Shown here in pieces: positions 50,666-60,963 of a DNA stretch of 64,000 bases. How positions within the stretch are numbered: position 1 is the stretch's first letter; every line of letters begins with the position of its first letter. The stretch comes from CAZIKB01 sp964539665 (GTDB lineage Bacteria > Zhuqueibacterota > Zhuqueibacteria > Oceanimicrobiales > Oceanimicrobiaceae), in assembly GCA_964539665.1 (NCBI GenBank), contig CAZIKB010000019.1, positions 1 to 64,000 of the forward strand. Direction: 5' to 3'. Both the position numbers and the translations under genes were made by a program. The notes beneath the pieces were generated by a model. It was not told the origin of the DNA. It searched no databases and worked only from the letters and a program-made list of their open reading frames with translations.

Positions 50666-52723
50666 ATGAAAATGTACACAACTGCCTGTCCCCGCAACTG
50701 CTACAGTACATGCAGCATTAAAGTGCATGTAGAGAATGGCCGCGTGAGCAAAATTGAGCCTCATCCACAGAATAAAGCCACTCCCGAGGGAGCATGTTTA
50801 AAGGGATTGAGTTACGTTGAAAGAGTCCACTCACCGGACAGAATTCTGCATCCCATGAAACGAAAGCCGGGAACACAGGAATTTAAGAGAATCACCTGGG
50901 ATGAAGCTTTAGACACGATCACGAAAAAATTGTTGAAGTATAAGGAAAAGTTTGGTCCGCAGAGTATTCTCTTTTATGCCGGCACAGGCACCAAGGGGCT
51001 GCTCAATTCAGTTGCCATGAATTTTTGGCGGCTTTACGGTGGCTGCACCACAACCTATGGCGATCTTTGCTGGCCGGCCGGTCTGGAAGCCACCCGTCTG
51101 ACTCTGGGGGAAAACAAACATAATGCCCCGTGGGATATTGCCAATGCTAAATTGATCCTGCTCTGGGGAAAAAATGCTGCCGAGACCAACATTCACCAGA
51201 TGTTGTACGTTGAGCAAGCCCTTGAAAAAGGCGCAAAAATGATTGTGGTAGATCCCCGCCGGACTGAAACTTCAGAACGGGCGGAGCTCTTGATTCAACC
51301 CCGGCCTGGAACAGATGGTGCGCTGGCCCTGGCAATAGCGCATCTCCTCATTAAAAATGATCACCTGGATCATGTCTTCATAGAAAAGCATGTTCAGGGC
51401 TTTCGGGAGTTTAAGGAAAGTGTCCGAAATTTTACGCCTGAAAAAGCAGCGGAAATAACAGAAGTGCCCGTTAGATATATTCAAAGACTTGCTGAAGATA
51501 TTGGAACGATTAAACCTGCTACCATCAATGCCGGCCTTGGGATGCAGCGCTACGCAAACAGCGGACAGACTTTGAGAGCCATGATTGCTTTATTAGCGCT
51601 GACCGGCAATATTGGTAAGCCTGGCGCCGGCTGGATTTTTGCAAACCTGCAAAGTCACATTTTTGACGCTGTCCGCGATCCCATTGCCTGCTATCCGCCT
51701 GAGAAACCGGATGGCGTGGTACGAGTTTCTATTTCAATCAGTAAACTCGGTCAGGATATGCTGACCACACAAAAGCCCCCTTTAAAAATGGCCTGGGTGG
51801 AACGCGGCAATCCGGTCACGCAGAATCCCGAAACCAATACCGTTTTGAAGGCGTTTCGTGCGCTTGATTTTCGAGTTGTAGTGGAGCAATTTTTCACTGA
51901 CACTGCTCGCGAAGCTGACATCATTCTTCCCGCCAAGACCATGTTTGAGCAGTCCGATATTATAGGAGCATATTGGCACCCGTATATTCAATTGAAGCAA
52001 AAGGTCATCGAGCCACCCGGTGAAGTGAAACCAGAATCGGAAGTCTATTATTTAATGGCACAAAGGCTTGGATTTTCAAAAAAGGATATCGAAAGTAAAA
52101 TTCCCGGTCCAACCGATGCAGATATTGATGCTTATCTCACAAAGAAGCTGGAACCGTTTCCTGGCCTGACATTAGATGCTTTGAAAGAGGCACCTATCAT
52201 AGCGCCTGGCCACCAGGAGTTTGCCTTTTCGGATTTTGTTTTTTCTACTCCTTCGGGTAAAATAGAACTACTTTCAAAAGAGGCAAAAGAGCGTTGGGGT
52301 GTTGAGCCACTGCCGAATTACACAGAACCGATCGAGTCTGTTCGTCGCGAAACCTCTGAATCCCAAAAATATCCCCTTTACTTTATGACGCCAAATACCA
52401 AAAACCGAATTCATTCCCAGTTCAATAACCTGGAGATGATTCTACAGCATAGTCCGAAACCATTTGTTGCAATTAATCCTGAAGATGCTCATAAAAGAGG
52501 CATCGCGAACAATTCTATTGTCAGAATATTTAATGATCGGGGAAGCTTTGAGATTGAAGCTCAAATTGATTTTGGTATAAAAGCCGGGTGCATATCAGTT
52601 ACAAATGGCTGGTGGATGTCCGAAGGCGGTACGGTTAATTTTTGTTCCCTGGGACGGGAAACGGATATGGGATATGGCGCCGCGTTTCATGAGAACCTGG
52701 TGGAAATCGAGAGAGTCTCCTGA
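50666..52723 (+). CDS. Molybdopterin oxidoreductase, DMSO-reductase family catalytic subunit
   Basis: The protein of about 685 residues has an N-terminal [4Fe-4S] site (ACPRNCYSTCSIKV...GACLKG), a likely Mo-ligand Cys in TYGDLCWPAG, and the full molybdopterin fold (LLWGKNAAETN, VDPRRTETSE, NPVTQNPETN, and the C-terminal cap NTKNRIHSQF). There is no Tat signal, so it would be cytoplasmic or exported by its partner. A Cys ligand is typical of thiosulfate, polysulfide, nitrate and formate enzymes rather than DMSO reductase itself; the substrate is open. The start is taken at the ATG at 50666; a GTG at 50648 is possible. Its stop overlaps the next start by one base. Confidence 0.88.
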   Translation: MKMYTTACPRNCYSTCSIKVHVENGRVSKIEPHPQNKATPEGACLKGLSYVERVHSPDRILHPMKRKPGTQEFKRITWDEALDTITKKLLKYKEKFGPQSILFYAGTGTKGLLNSVAMNFWRLYGGCTTTYGDLCWPAGLEATRLTLGENKHNAPWDIANAKLILLWGKNAAETNIHQMLYVEQALEKGAKMIVVDPRRTETSERAELLIQPRPGTDGALALAIAHLLIKNDHLDHVFIEKHVQGFREFKESVRNFTPEKAAEITEVPVRYIQRLAEDIGTIKPATINAGLGMQRYANSGQTLRAMIALLALTGNIGKPGAGWIFANLQSHIFDAVRDPIACYPPEKPDGVVRVSISISKLGQDMLTTQKPPLKMAWVERGNPVTQNPETNTVLKAFRALDFRVVVEQFFTDTAREADIILPAKTMFEQSDIIGAYWHPYIQLKQKVIEPPGEVKPESEVYYLMAQRLGFSKKDIESKIPGPTDADIDAYLTKKLEPFPGLTLDALKEAPIIAPGHQEFAFSDFVFSTPSGKIELLSKEAKERWGVEPLPNYTEPIESVRRETSESQKYPLYFMTPNTKNRIHSQFNNLEMILQHSPKPFVAINPEDAHKRGIANNSIVRIFNDRGSFEIEAQIDFGIKAGCISVTNGWWMSEGGTVNFCSLGRETDMGYGAAFHENLVEIERVS

Positions 52724-54072
52724 TGCAGAAAAGCTTTGTATTAAATCTCAATAAATGTACGGGGTGTCAGGCTTGTCAAATCGCCTGTGCTATTGAAAAC
52801 CGGCTTGATCCGCACATGAGCTGGCGACAAATTCACACCTTCAATGAACATCACTATCCTGATATTCCGCTATTTCATTTATCACTGGCCTGCCATCACT
52901 GCGGCGAACCTGATTGTATGAAATACTGCCCCGCGCTTGCCTACTCAAAAGATGCTGAAACCGGCGCCGTAACCATTGCTCCTGAACTTTGTATTGGCTG
53001 TAAATATTGTTCGTGGGCCTGCCCCTACGATGCACCGCAATTTAATCATTTTTCCGGCGTTATGGAGAAATGCACCCTTTGTAATCAACGCTTAAAAGAG
53101 GGAAAAGAGCCTGCCTGTGTGGCGCTCTGCCCTACCGCGGCTCTGCAATTAAGAGAATATGAAGATGGCCAGGGAGTTGACTCAGTACCTGGTTTCACAA
53201 AAACAGACATCAAACCTGCCATGCAGTTTATCCCGTTGCGCGATAATATGCAAGCTCCCGAATGCACAGCTCCGGCGCCAGTCGATTTTAAGGCCGGGAT
53301 TTTAACCGGCGTGAATAATAGAATCACTCACAAAATATCTTTGCTGTCGGAATGGAATCTCATAATTTTTACATTTCTTTCTACACTATTGGTCGGCCAG
53401 ATTTCCGCGACCTTGCTATCAACCGTGAAGTTTAATCCTTTTATATTTATCCTGACTGGAATGCTTGCCATGATTTTAAGCGCTTTTCATTTAGGAAAAA
53501 AAGTCCGGGCTTACCGATCGATATTGAATTGGCGGCGCTCCTGGTTAAGCCGGGAAATCATCCTCTATTCAACTTTTTTAGGATTATCAACTGTTTATTT
53601 ATTCTTTACTCCTCAGAACAGGTTTATCGGTTGGACGGTTGTGCTTACCGGCTTTCTGACCTTACTCGCAATTGATCAAGTTTATCTGGTCACCAGAACC
53701 AGATCGCTTCATTCACATAGTGCGCAAGTAATTTTAACTGGTTTGCTCTTCGTGGGGATTTTCTCTGATTATTCATGGCTTGTTATTGGCGTTGCAGTTT
53801 TAAAATTGTTTCTTTATTCATATCGAAAATTTATTTTTATGAAAAATAAACAAGAGATCAGGCCATTCGTTAGTGTGGTTAGAATACTTTTCGGATTTTT
53901 AATACCGCTGTTTATATGGTTGCTAATTCTTGAAAATCTATATTTCTATGCGGTGATAAGCGCTGTTTTGGGTGAAATCATTGATCGAAGTGAATACTAC
54001 CTTGAAATAGATATTCCGACACCCCGCAAGCAAATGAAAACCGATCTGAAAATTATGCTGCAAAAACTTTAA
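52723..54072 (+). CDS. DmsB-DmsC fusion: ferredoxin plus membrane anchor
   Basis: Residues ~1-150 form a four-cluster ferredoxin subunit of the DmsB/PsrB type (CTGCQACQIACAIE, CHHCGEPDCMKYCP, CIGCKYCSWACPYD, CTLCNQRLKEGKEPACVALCP; 16 Cys). Residues ~200-440 form an eight-helix DmsC-like membrane anchor. The two subunits are normally separate, and here they are one 449-residue chain. With the preceding gene it makes a complete quinol-linked reductase or dehydrogenase. Absence of a Tat signal on the catalytic subunit suggests the complex may face the cytoplasm. Confidence 0.9.
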   Translation: MQKSFVLNLNKCTGCQACQIACAIENRLDPHMSWRQIHTFNEHHYPDIPLFHLSLACHHCGEPDCMKYCPALAYSKDAETGAVTIAPELCIGCKYCSWACPYDAPQFNHFSGVMEKCTLCNQRLKEGKEPACVALCPTAALQLREYEDGQGVDSVPGFTKTDIKPAMQFIPLRDNMQAPECTAPAPVDFKAGILTGVNNRITHKISLLSEWNLIIFTFLSTLLVGQISATLLSTVKFNPFIFILTGMLAMILSAFHLGKKVRAYRSILNWRRSWLSREIILYSTFLGLSTVYLFFTPQNRFIGWTVVLTGFLTLLAIDQVYLVTRTRSLHSHSAQVILTGLLFVGIFSDYSWLVIGVAVLKLFLYSYRKFIFMKNKQEIRPFVSVVRILFGFLIPLFIWLLILENLYFYAVISAVLGEIIDRSEYYLEIDIPTPRKQMKTDLKIMLQKL

Positions 54073-54424
54073 ATAGAATAATCGAGGTTAAGCATCATCA
54101 TAATAACGGGTTGATGTATTCACACAAATGGAATAATTTGGTAACCTTGTATTACAGATAAGGGATTTCTGATGAGTTGGTGTACTATTAAATAGTGTTT
54201 GACTGAAAATGCAATTACTTGAGCATTTCAATCATAGTGTTCTGTAAAATAGTGTTTACCTGTCGTTCTGAGGAACGAAGTGACGAAGAATCTGTGACCA
54301 CAAAACTATCGATTTTACAGTATGTTAGTGTTCTGAGATTCTTCGCTCCCAAAGGTCGCTCAGAATGACAATTATGCATGTTTTGCAGAAGCCTAGAGCA
54401 TTTCAATAAAGTACGGAGGTAAAC
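54073..54424. other. Intergenic stretch with an inverted-repeat element
   Basis: The stretch contains the element at 54261-54370. On both sides occurs the short repeat GAGCATTTCAAT (near 54223 and 54398). No gene is visible. Confidence 0.45.
54261..54370. repeat. Inverted-repeat element (TTCTGAG...GAAGAATCT family)
   Basis: The left arm TGTCGTTCTGAGGAACGAAG(TGACGAAGAATCT) at 54261-54293 matches the complement of 54336-54370 with a few changes; a 42-base centre separates them. A related partial sequence lies at about 3150-3195. This kind of repeat is dispersed in many genomes and has no coding content. Confidence 0.7.
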
Positions 54425-56767
54425 TTGAAGAAGATTTACGCATTATTAAGTGTGTTTTTTTTAATTTCCAATCTGTTAATAGCACAATCCAATCCAAAGG
54501 GAACCATAAGCGGATTTGTTCATGATGCCGCTAATGGGGAAGCTATGATTGGTGCGAATGTTTTTTTTGAAGGCACTATGATTGGCAGCAGTACGAATCA
54601 AAATGGCTATTATGTTATTCCGAATATCCCTGTCGGAGAACACACGCTTGTTGTGCATTTTATCGGCTACAAACCTTTTAAGCAAAAATTAAAATTTGCC
54701 GCTGATGAGGAAAAGACCATAAATATAAACCTTGAAGCTCAACCTATCGAGATTGACAGAGTTGTTGTGACTGGTGACGCCATTCCAACTATCGAACGAC
54801 TATTTGAACAACCAATTTCAAAGATTAATTTATCGGCAAGACAGATTAACCAGGTTCCACAAGTAGCTGAAGCAGATCTGTTGCGGTCATTGCAAACACT
54901 CCCCGGAATTTTGCCTGTGTCTGATTTTTCATCAGCGCTATACGTTCGGGGCGGCACACCTGACCAGAATCTGCATTTGATAGACGGCACCGATGTCTAC
55001 AATCCAGAACACGCGTTTGGTTTGTTTTCTACATTTAATACGGATGCCATTAAAAAGGTTGAGCTTTCGAAAGGCGGATTTGGAGCACAATATGGCGGCA
55101 GACTATCTTCTATCCTGGATGTTACAAATCTGGATGGCAACCGGGAGGAATTCGAAGGCAGCGGTTCGATAAGCCTGCTCAGTGCAAAAACCACAATGCA
55201 AATGCCTATCGGTAACATCGGTTCTATCTCTGGCTCTTTTCGAAGAACATATTTTGATAAAACTATCGCGAAAGCTATTGATGATATTCCAAAATATTAT
55301 TTTTATGACGGTAATGTAAAAGCGTTTTTCGATATTAATGACAAAAATAAACTTACTATTAGTGGTTATGGCGGTCAGGATGTTTTAGACCTTGTCTTTA
55401 ACCAGGGTACGGAAGACCAGGCTGGATTTAATTACGACTGGGGAAACACAACCGGTAGTGTACGTTGGACCCGGGTCTTTTCTCCGCGACTGTTTGCAAA
55501 TTTTTGGATAACAGGCAGTCGTTTTGATTCAGATTTTGATTTTGGCGATACCATTGATTTTTTGGAGCAGAATTTTATCTCGGATATTTCCTTTAAAGGC
55601 AATTTAGAATTTCATCATTCAGCGCAGTTTGTGACTAATTTTGGGTTTGAGCAAAAAAATCTGCATTTGATTTTCAGGCAAGAATTTCCGGGTGGTATGG
55701 TTGATATTAATCAACGTCCAAAACATTATGTTGCCTTCATACAAAACAGTTGGCGGCCAAATCTTCATTGGGACATCGAAGCTGGCCTGCGTTACAATTA
55801 TTTTGATTCTGCCGAGAATTTTCAAAAACTGGCTCCAAGATTTTCTGCTAAATATCGTCTATCAGACGCAATCAATCTAAAAGCCGCGGCAGGTATCTAT
55901 TATCAGTTTTTGCATAAAATTCCAAGAGCTTTTATTGCGGATATATGGAGTGTTTCAAATAAATTTCAGACCGCTTCCTCATCTAAACATTTAATTTTAG
56001 GCTATCAACAAGATTTTGCCAACAATTATCAACTTGAAGTTGAGACGTACTATAAGGATTATAAAAATATTTACTCATTTAACCAAACCCTCGTAACCGA
56101 TATTCGAGCGGATCGTTTTGAAAACGGAGAGCCGGTATATACCGAGACCAGAGGCATTTTTGATCGAGGCGATGGCCATTCAACTGGAATCGAGCTTCTT
56201 TTAAGAAAAGACTATGGTGCGCTCACCGGGTGGATCGGTTACAGTTTAGCCTTCACTAAATATAAAATAGATGGTGTTAATCAAGGTAAAGCATTTGCAC
56301 CGCGTCACGATAGAACTTCAGTATTCAATTTTGTTGGTACACTCGATTATAAGAATTTAAGGAGAAAGTTACGCGGTCAGTCCTCAATTCAACATCGGTC
56401 AAACTGGAAGTTCGGTTTTACTTTCATCTACAGCACAGGCCAGCCGATTACAACACCTGGCAGCGGTTATTTTTTGAATACTTTTCCAGATTATGATGAA
56501 GAAGTCATTCGTTTTTTAAAGTATCAGCTTTATCCAAGTGAAATTAATAATTTCAGGCTGCCTGCCTATTCCAGGTTAGATGTCAGTATAACCTATGAAA
56601 GACATTTTAGAAAGTGGTCTATTTTACCGTATATTCAGATTTTCAATATTGGCAATCGAAAAAACGTCTGGTTTATTGATTACGATTTCAATGATCTCGA
56701 TCAACAAATAGACACAATTCACATGTTTCCGGTTTTGCCAACGATTGGGATTAATTTTAAGTTCTAA
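54425..56767 (+). CDS. TonB-dependent outer-membrane receptor with carboxypeptidase-regulatory-like N-terminus
   Basis: The gene starts with TTG, supported by a GGAGG site six bases upstream. The 780-residue protein has a signal peptide, a beta-sandwich domain (~25-105; GTISGFVHDAANGEAMIGAN), a plug domain (~120-235; LRSLQTLPGILPVSDFSSALYVRGGTPDQN) and a long beta barrel to the terminal aromatic residue (GINFKF). It should import a ligand through the outer membrane using TonB energy. The following lipoprotein gene (31 bases away) is typical of this receptor group. The ligand is unknown. Confidence 0.93.
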   Translation: MKKIYALLSVFFLISNLLIAQSNPKGTISGFVHDAANGEAMIGANVFFEGTMIGSSTNQNGYYVIPNIPVGEHTLVVHFIGYKPFKQKLKFAADEEKTININLEAQPIEIDRVVVTGDAIPTIERLFEQPISKINLSARQINQVPQVAEADLLRSLQTLPGILPVSDFSSALYVRGGTPDQNLHLIDGTDVYNPEHAFGLFSTFNTDAIKKVELSKGGFGAQYGGRLSSILDVTNLDGNREEFEGSGSISLLSAKTTMQMPIGNIGSISGSFRRTYFDKTIAKAIDDIPKYYFYDGNVKAFFDINDKNKLTISGYGGQDVLDLVFNQGTEDQAGFNYDWGNTTGSVRWTRVFSPRLFANFWITGSRFDSDFDFGDTIDFLEQNFISDISFKGNLEFHHSAQFVTNFGFEQKNLHLIFRQEFPGGMVDINQRPKHYVAFIQNSWRPNLHWDIEAGLRYNYFDSAENFQKLAPRFSAKYRLSDAINLKAAAGIYYQFLHKIPRAFIADIWSVSNKFQTASSSKHLILGYQQDFANNYQLEVETYYKDYKNIYSFNQTLVTDIRADRFENGEPVYTETRGIFDRGDGHSTGIELLLRKDYGALTGWIGYSLAFTKYKIDGVNQGKAFAPRHDRTSVFNFVGTLDYKNLRRKLRGQSSIQHRSNWKFGFTFIYSTGQPITTPGSGYFLNTFPDYDEEVIRFLKYQLYPSEINNFRLPAYSRLDVSITYERHFRKWSILPYIQIFNIGNRKNVWFIDYDFNDLDQQIDTIHMFPVLPTIGINFKF

Positions 56768-56798
56768 CGAATCAGGTATAGGGAAATAAGGAGAAATA

Positions 56799-57701
56799 AT
56801 GAATATTAAAGTTTCACTTATATTAATCAGTTGTATAATAATTACTTCATGCGGCAGAGGGGTAGTCAATATTGATGACCAGATTTTTCAACCAAAAATC
56901 GTCATGCAGGGAACACTTTTCCCGCACCAGAAAGTAGAAAAAATAAAGATCAGCAGAAATTTTCCATTGGATACCAGGATCATTAACGAGCAAATTCTCA
57001 TCCCTGATGCACAGGCCACCATTATTGATTCATCATCTGATACAGCCTATCAATTGACCTTTAATTCTGAGACCGGGTACTTTGAATACACTAACAACGA
57101 TTTGGTCATTGAATATGGCGGCACCTACACTCTGGAAGTAAAAGCCGTTATCGATGGTCAGGAACTATTCGCGAAATCAACTACGACCGTGCCTGAACCT
57201 GGATTCGAGATTCTGGATTCAAAATCTGTTCTGGATAGTATGGTATATCGAAAACGTGGTTTTGACGGTGAATTGATAAACTTTGAAATAGTTATAAATC
57301 GGTCGCCAGGAACAAACTTTTATGCCCTGTCCCTGATTGCATTGGATGCCGACACCTCAACATTTATTTACGACAATCCATTTGGCGATCTTAGTGCAGA
57401 GGATGTCCTCAAAGATTTTCAGGATTTTAAGTATATTTATTCATGGATTCAAGACACACCGTTAGAAGCAGGTGAATCAAGTATTGAAATATTTTGGTTT
57501 TTCACCTGGTTCTATGGCAACCACCAGGCTATTGTCTATGCGGCTGACAGAAATTTCAAAGATTTTTTGCAGACGCATGAGGAAGTACAGGAAATCGATG
57601 GCAACTTTCACGAACCAGCGATGCATATCGAAGGAGATGGTATCGGGGTATTTTATTCCGCTATTGCGGATACGGTCTATTTCAAGGTGTTAAAAGATTA
57701 A
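56799..57701 (+). CDS. DUF4249-type lipoprotein partnered with the TonB receptor
   Basis: This 300-residue protein has a lipoprotein signal (IIITSCGRG) and an all-beta body with the features of DUF4249: PKIVMQGTLFP near the start, ISRNFPLDTRI, and DAQATIIDSSSDTAYQL followed by GGTYTLEVKA. Proteins of this family nearly always follow a TonB-dependent receptor with a carboxypeptidase-like N-terminus, as here. It is likely to sit on the outer membrane and assist the receptor. Its own function is unknown. Confidence 0.82.
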   Translation: MNIKVSLILISCIIITSCGRGVVNIDDQIFQPKIVMQGTLFPHQKVEKIKISRNFPLDTRIINEQILIPDAQATIIDSSSDTAYQLTFNSETGYFEYTNNDLVIEYGGTYTLEVKAVIDGQELFAKSTTTVPEPGFEILDSKSVLDSMVYRKRGFDGELINFEIVINRSPGTNFYALSLIALDADTSTFIYDNPFGDLSAEDVLKDFQDFKYIYSWIQDTPLEAGESSIEIFWFFTWFYGNHQAIVYAADRNFKDFLQTHEEVQEIDGNFHEPAMHIEGDGIGVFYSAIADTVYFKVLKD

Positions 57702-57761
57702 GCCGGAAGAATAGAACCAGGAGTCGCAAAAACTCTGGGTTCTATTCTGGTTAAACCATTC

Positions 57762-60410
57762 CTACAACGAAAACCACTTACTTACTTTAAGCAGAAACAC
57801 ATTGCTGGGACTCTCCTGAAATAGCTCGTCTATATCGTTTCTAAAGGAAAAGTTACCATTATTATCATCTCCTGTTCGCTCCTGTGACCAGACCAGGAAG
57901 ATGGTAGAGCCTGGCGTGTATTCCCATCGGACTACCAGATTGGAGCGGAATTGGCGGAAATTGAAATTGGGCATGCTAATTGAATAATCTCTATCGCCAT
58001 CTGAATTTTCGTCGAATCCATATTTTTCTTCTTCATCTTCTGTGAAAATGTGAAATTCATTTTCCGAAAAAGTGTGAAATCGTTCTGAATATTGATTAGC
58101 ACGTGACTCAGTAATTCTCTTGAAATTTACATATTTTCCTGCTGATACGTATGGCTGCCCATAATACTGAATGGATAAATCAGGCGTTATGCTAAAATCA
58201 AGACGAATAGTAATTCCGAGCGTTTTCTGGTTGAGCCGTCCGAAAAGATAACGGTCATTACTGGAGTAATCAACTGTTTCGAGGTATTGCAAGTCTCTTT
58301 TTGAAACTGTGTAAAAAGGATTAACAAACAAACGCATGGCGTCTTTTGGACGATAAGATATTGAAAACCGCAGGCTATTACTTCGTGTATCACCCGAATC
58401 ACTCCAGTTGTTAGAGCCACCAAAGCCAAATTGCAGGGCTTTCCGGTTATCCGTAGAGATATTGTACCAGTGATTCCACCTTCCAGGGAATTTCATTGCT
58501 GGTCCGCCTCGTAATGCACTGGTGGAAAGACTGCCAGCATTCCTGCCGAATCCAGTCCAAAAATTCCAAAAGTTTTTGAATTGTCCACCGCCATTAAAAT
58601 TGCCTCCTGAAAAATTGTTTTCTCCGCCGAAATTCCAGCCAGCCCATTGATTAAAATTAACATGCAGCCTGCGAAAGATACCGACTGGATTATTTATGCT
58701 GTACCCAAACCAAACATACTGCATCAATCGGTCAGCCTGACGCAAATAGCCTAAATCATTCAGTTCCAGACCTGGAGAACGCCACATTCCACCTACTGAA
58801 AATCGTAATCTTCCATTACCACTCCTTCCCATATTAACAAAGCCTCCGTGCCCCGAAAGTGACGTTCGTGAAGAATCCAGGGTCACATAATCTGCATCAG
58901 GGCGTTGATAATAGCGTTGCGACGCATTCTGGACATCTGAAATAGCTTCCTGGTCTCCGCGGACATGGCTAAAAGATGTTTTAATATTGAGATAATAGGT
59001 TTTATCATGCCATTGATGTCTAAAATCTAAACCGCCAGAGTAAGCAGCTCTGTTTAAAAATTTAAGCTGTGATTCAGAAAGATTACGATGTAAGGCTGTA
59101 AACATACCGCCAACCGAGGTATTTCCTCCACCGTAATCTTTTTGAACTCGACCCACAAAATAATTAGTAAGTGGTTCCACCGTTTCCTGACGCCGGTCAC
59201 CATTTAAATCAATTTGAGCGCTTTCTTTTGCAGTCATGGCGTCCAATACACCAATTGAAAATCCGCTTCTGGTTTTCCCGGTTAACTTCATTGCTGTCAT
59301 TATGGAAGTATTAGCTGGCATTTGCATGTATTCGTCATCATCCAGCTCCGGGGAGTAATGTGGCATTCGCCCAATGCGGCGTGAATAAAATAAACGATCG
59401 TAAGAAAAGTCACCATCACCACTCATGAGTCTATAATCTAATATATTCGAACCTTCAATGAAAAAGGGCCGCTTTTCTGAAAAGAAGGTTTCGAATGCTG
59501 TAAGGTTAACTTCAGATGGATCAGCTTCTACCTGACCAAAGTCAGGATTTATTGTAACGTCTAAAGTTAGATCACTGGTAACGCCTATTTTTGCATCCAG
59601 GCCACCAGCCAGTTTTGTAGATTGACCCGTAGCAAACGGATTACCTTCTTCCTTTGAAAATTTCCTCAAATCACTTACTCCGTAAGGTAGAAGTTCAATA
59701 CGGCGTGCGGGACGAATTCCATTTATGCCATGTAATTCACCGAAGAAACTTACCCAGCCGCCTGAGTTTTGCGGAATGTATTGCCAAACAGATCGTTCTT
59801 CTTTGCGAAAAAGCCTTCGCTGGACCTGCAGTCCCCAAACTTGATCTTCTTTATTAGAAAATCTGAGCTGGCTTAATGGAATGCGCATTTCAGCAGACCA
59901 GCCCTGTTCATCAATAGCCACTTCTCCATACCAAATTGGATTCCAGTTGCTATCCCAATTATCGCCGTCATTTGAAATGGCTTCATCACCTTTTACACCT
60001 GCAGCGTTGATTGTAAAAGAAAACGCGGTACGGTGATCAAAATAACTGTCGATATTGATTTCAAGCCAGTCTCCGTCAAACCGGTCTCTGCGTGTGACCC
60101 TGCGGACTATTTTATCCGGCTCGGTGTCATAAGCCCGAATACCCACGTAAAGATTGTTGTCATCGTACAATATTTTAAATGCGGTTTTTTGCGAAGGTTC
60201 TGCTCCATCTTCGGGATCTCTTTGTGTAAAATCCTCTTTCCATTCTACTTTTTCCCAGATTGTATCATCAAGACGGCCGTCAATTACGGGAGGATGAGGA
60301 TTGACATGTTTTGTTACGTAAACCTTTGTTTCAATAGATGGATTGGAGGCAAAAAGACAAGGAGCTAATAATAATATTATTAGCAGGTAAAGTTTGTTTT
60401 TCAACTTCAT
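57762..60410 (-). CDS. DUF5916/CBM9-like outer-membrane protein
   Basis: The ATG at 60410 has an AGGAG site seven bases upstream and is preferred over a TTG two codons earlier. The ~882-residue protein has a signal peptide (LYLLIILLLAPCLFA), a CBM9-like domain (~30-220; PPVIDGRLDDTIWEKVE, FKILYDDNNLYVGIRAYD, WSAEMRIPLSQLRF) and the long DUF5916 beta-rich region that ends in a barrel-like C-terminus (FLLKVSKWFSL). The family is thought to form an outer-membrane barrel with a sugar-binding-like front domain; no enzyme activity is known. It converges with the DUF4249 gene. Confidence 0.88.
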   Translation of the reverse strand: MKLKNKLYLLIILLLAPCLFASNPSIETKVYVTKHVNPHPPVIDGRLDDTIWEKVEWKEDFTQRDPEDGAEPSQKTAFKILYDDNNLYVGIRAYDTEPDKIVRRVTRRDRFDGDWLEINIDSYFDHRTAFSFTINAAGVKGDEAISNDGDNWDSNWNPIWYGEVAIDEQGWSAEMRIPLSQLRFSNKEDQVWGLQVQRRLFRKEERSVWQYIPQNSGGWVSFFGELHGINGIRPARRIELLPYGVSDLRKFSKEEGNPFATGQSTKLAGGLDAKIGVTSDLTLDVTINPDFGQVEADPSEVNLTAFETFFSEKRPFFIEGSNILDYRLMSGDGDFSYDRLFYSRRIGRMPHYSPELDDDEYMQMPANTSIMTAMKLTGKTRSGFSIGVLDAMTAKESAQIDLNGDRRQETVEPLTNYFVGRVQKDYGGGNTSVGGMFTALHRNLSESQLKFLNRAAYSGGLDFRHQWHDKTYYLNIKTSFSHVRGDQEAISDVQNASQRYYQRPDADYVTLDSSRTSLSGHGGFVNMGRSGNGRLRFSVGGMWRSPGLELNDLGYLRQADRLMQYVWFGYSINNPVGIFRRLHVNFNQWAGWNFGGENNFSGGNFNGGGQFKNFWNFWTGFGRNAGSLSTSALRGGPAMKFPGRWNHWYNISTDNRKALQFGFGGSNNWSDSGDTRSNSLRFSISYRPKDAMRLFVNPFYTVSKRDLQYLETVDYSSNDRYLFGRLNQKTLGITIRLDFSITPDLSIQYYGQPYVSAGKYVNFKRITESRANQYSERFHTFSENEFHIFTEDEEEKYGFDENSDGDRDYSISMPNFNFRQFRSNLVVRWEYTPGSTIFLVWSQERTGDDNNGNFSFRNDIDELFQESPSNVFLLKVSKWFSL

Positions 60411-60963
60411 GATCAAACTCCTAAATATTACAACAAGAATATAAACTAATAAAATGTGTAATTGGAAAAGTATTTCAAATACAATTTGAGATGGTTACTA
60501 TTACATTAGTATCGACGTTGTTCATTCAAAAAGGTTACACATTTCAGACTTTCTTTTATTAAGACACACGGAAATAAAAAAGGTTGTCTATTATTTAATT
60601 TTCTTGTTAAATAACTTTAATTTTTCTTGCTTTTTGCAGGAGCTTTTATTATTTATTTGTTATATTAAATTTAACTTTGAATGTTGGAATTGAATCGTCC
60701 ACTATTTTTATTATGACCTGTGAACCTGGCGCCGGAGATTCGACGTGAATGCGAGAAGAAATAGACGAGTGATTTATTTTCAATTTCTTACCCATTCCAT
60801 TTTCCCTGAATTTCTTAAACAGTTACGATTTTTATTTGTTTTTATAATAGAAATATTTGCCATCGTGGTTTGACTGACATATATTTCAGGATTTTGATTG
60901 TCAATTTAATTGGAAGGCAGTCATAATATTGTGCATAATTGCAACTCAATTTAGGAGATCATA
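60411..60963. other. Intergenic stretch between divergent genes
   Basis: No gene, repeat or strong hairpin was found. It should contain promoters for the DUF5916 gene and the multi-PAS kinase. A partial sigma-54-like element near 60910 was checked and lacks the correct spacing. Confidence 0.4.

Noticed and set aside
54223..54409. CRISPR-like array because of repeated short words
   Set aside because: There are only two copies of a 12-base word and one inverted repeat; no regular repeat-spacer pattern exists anywhere in the window.
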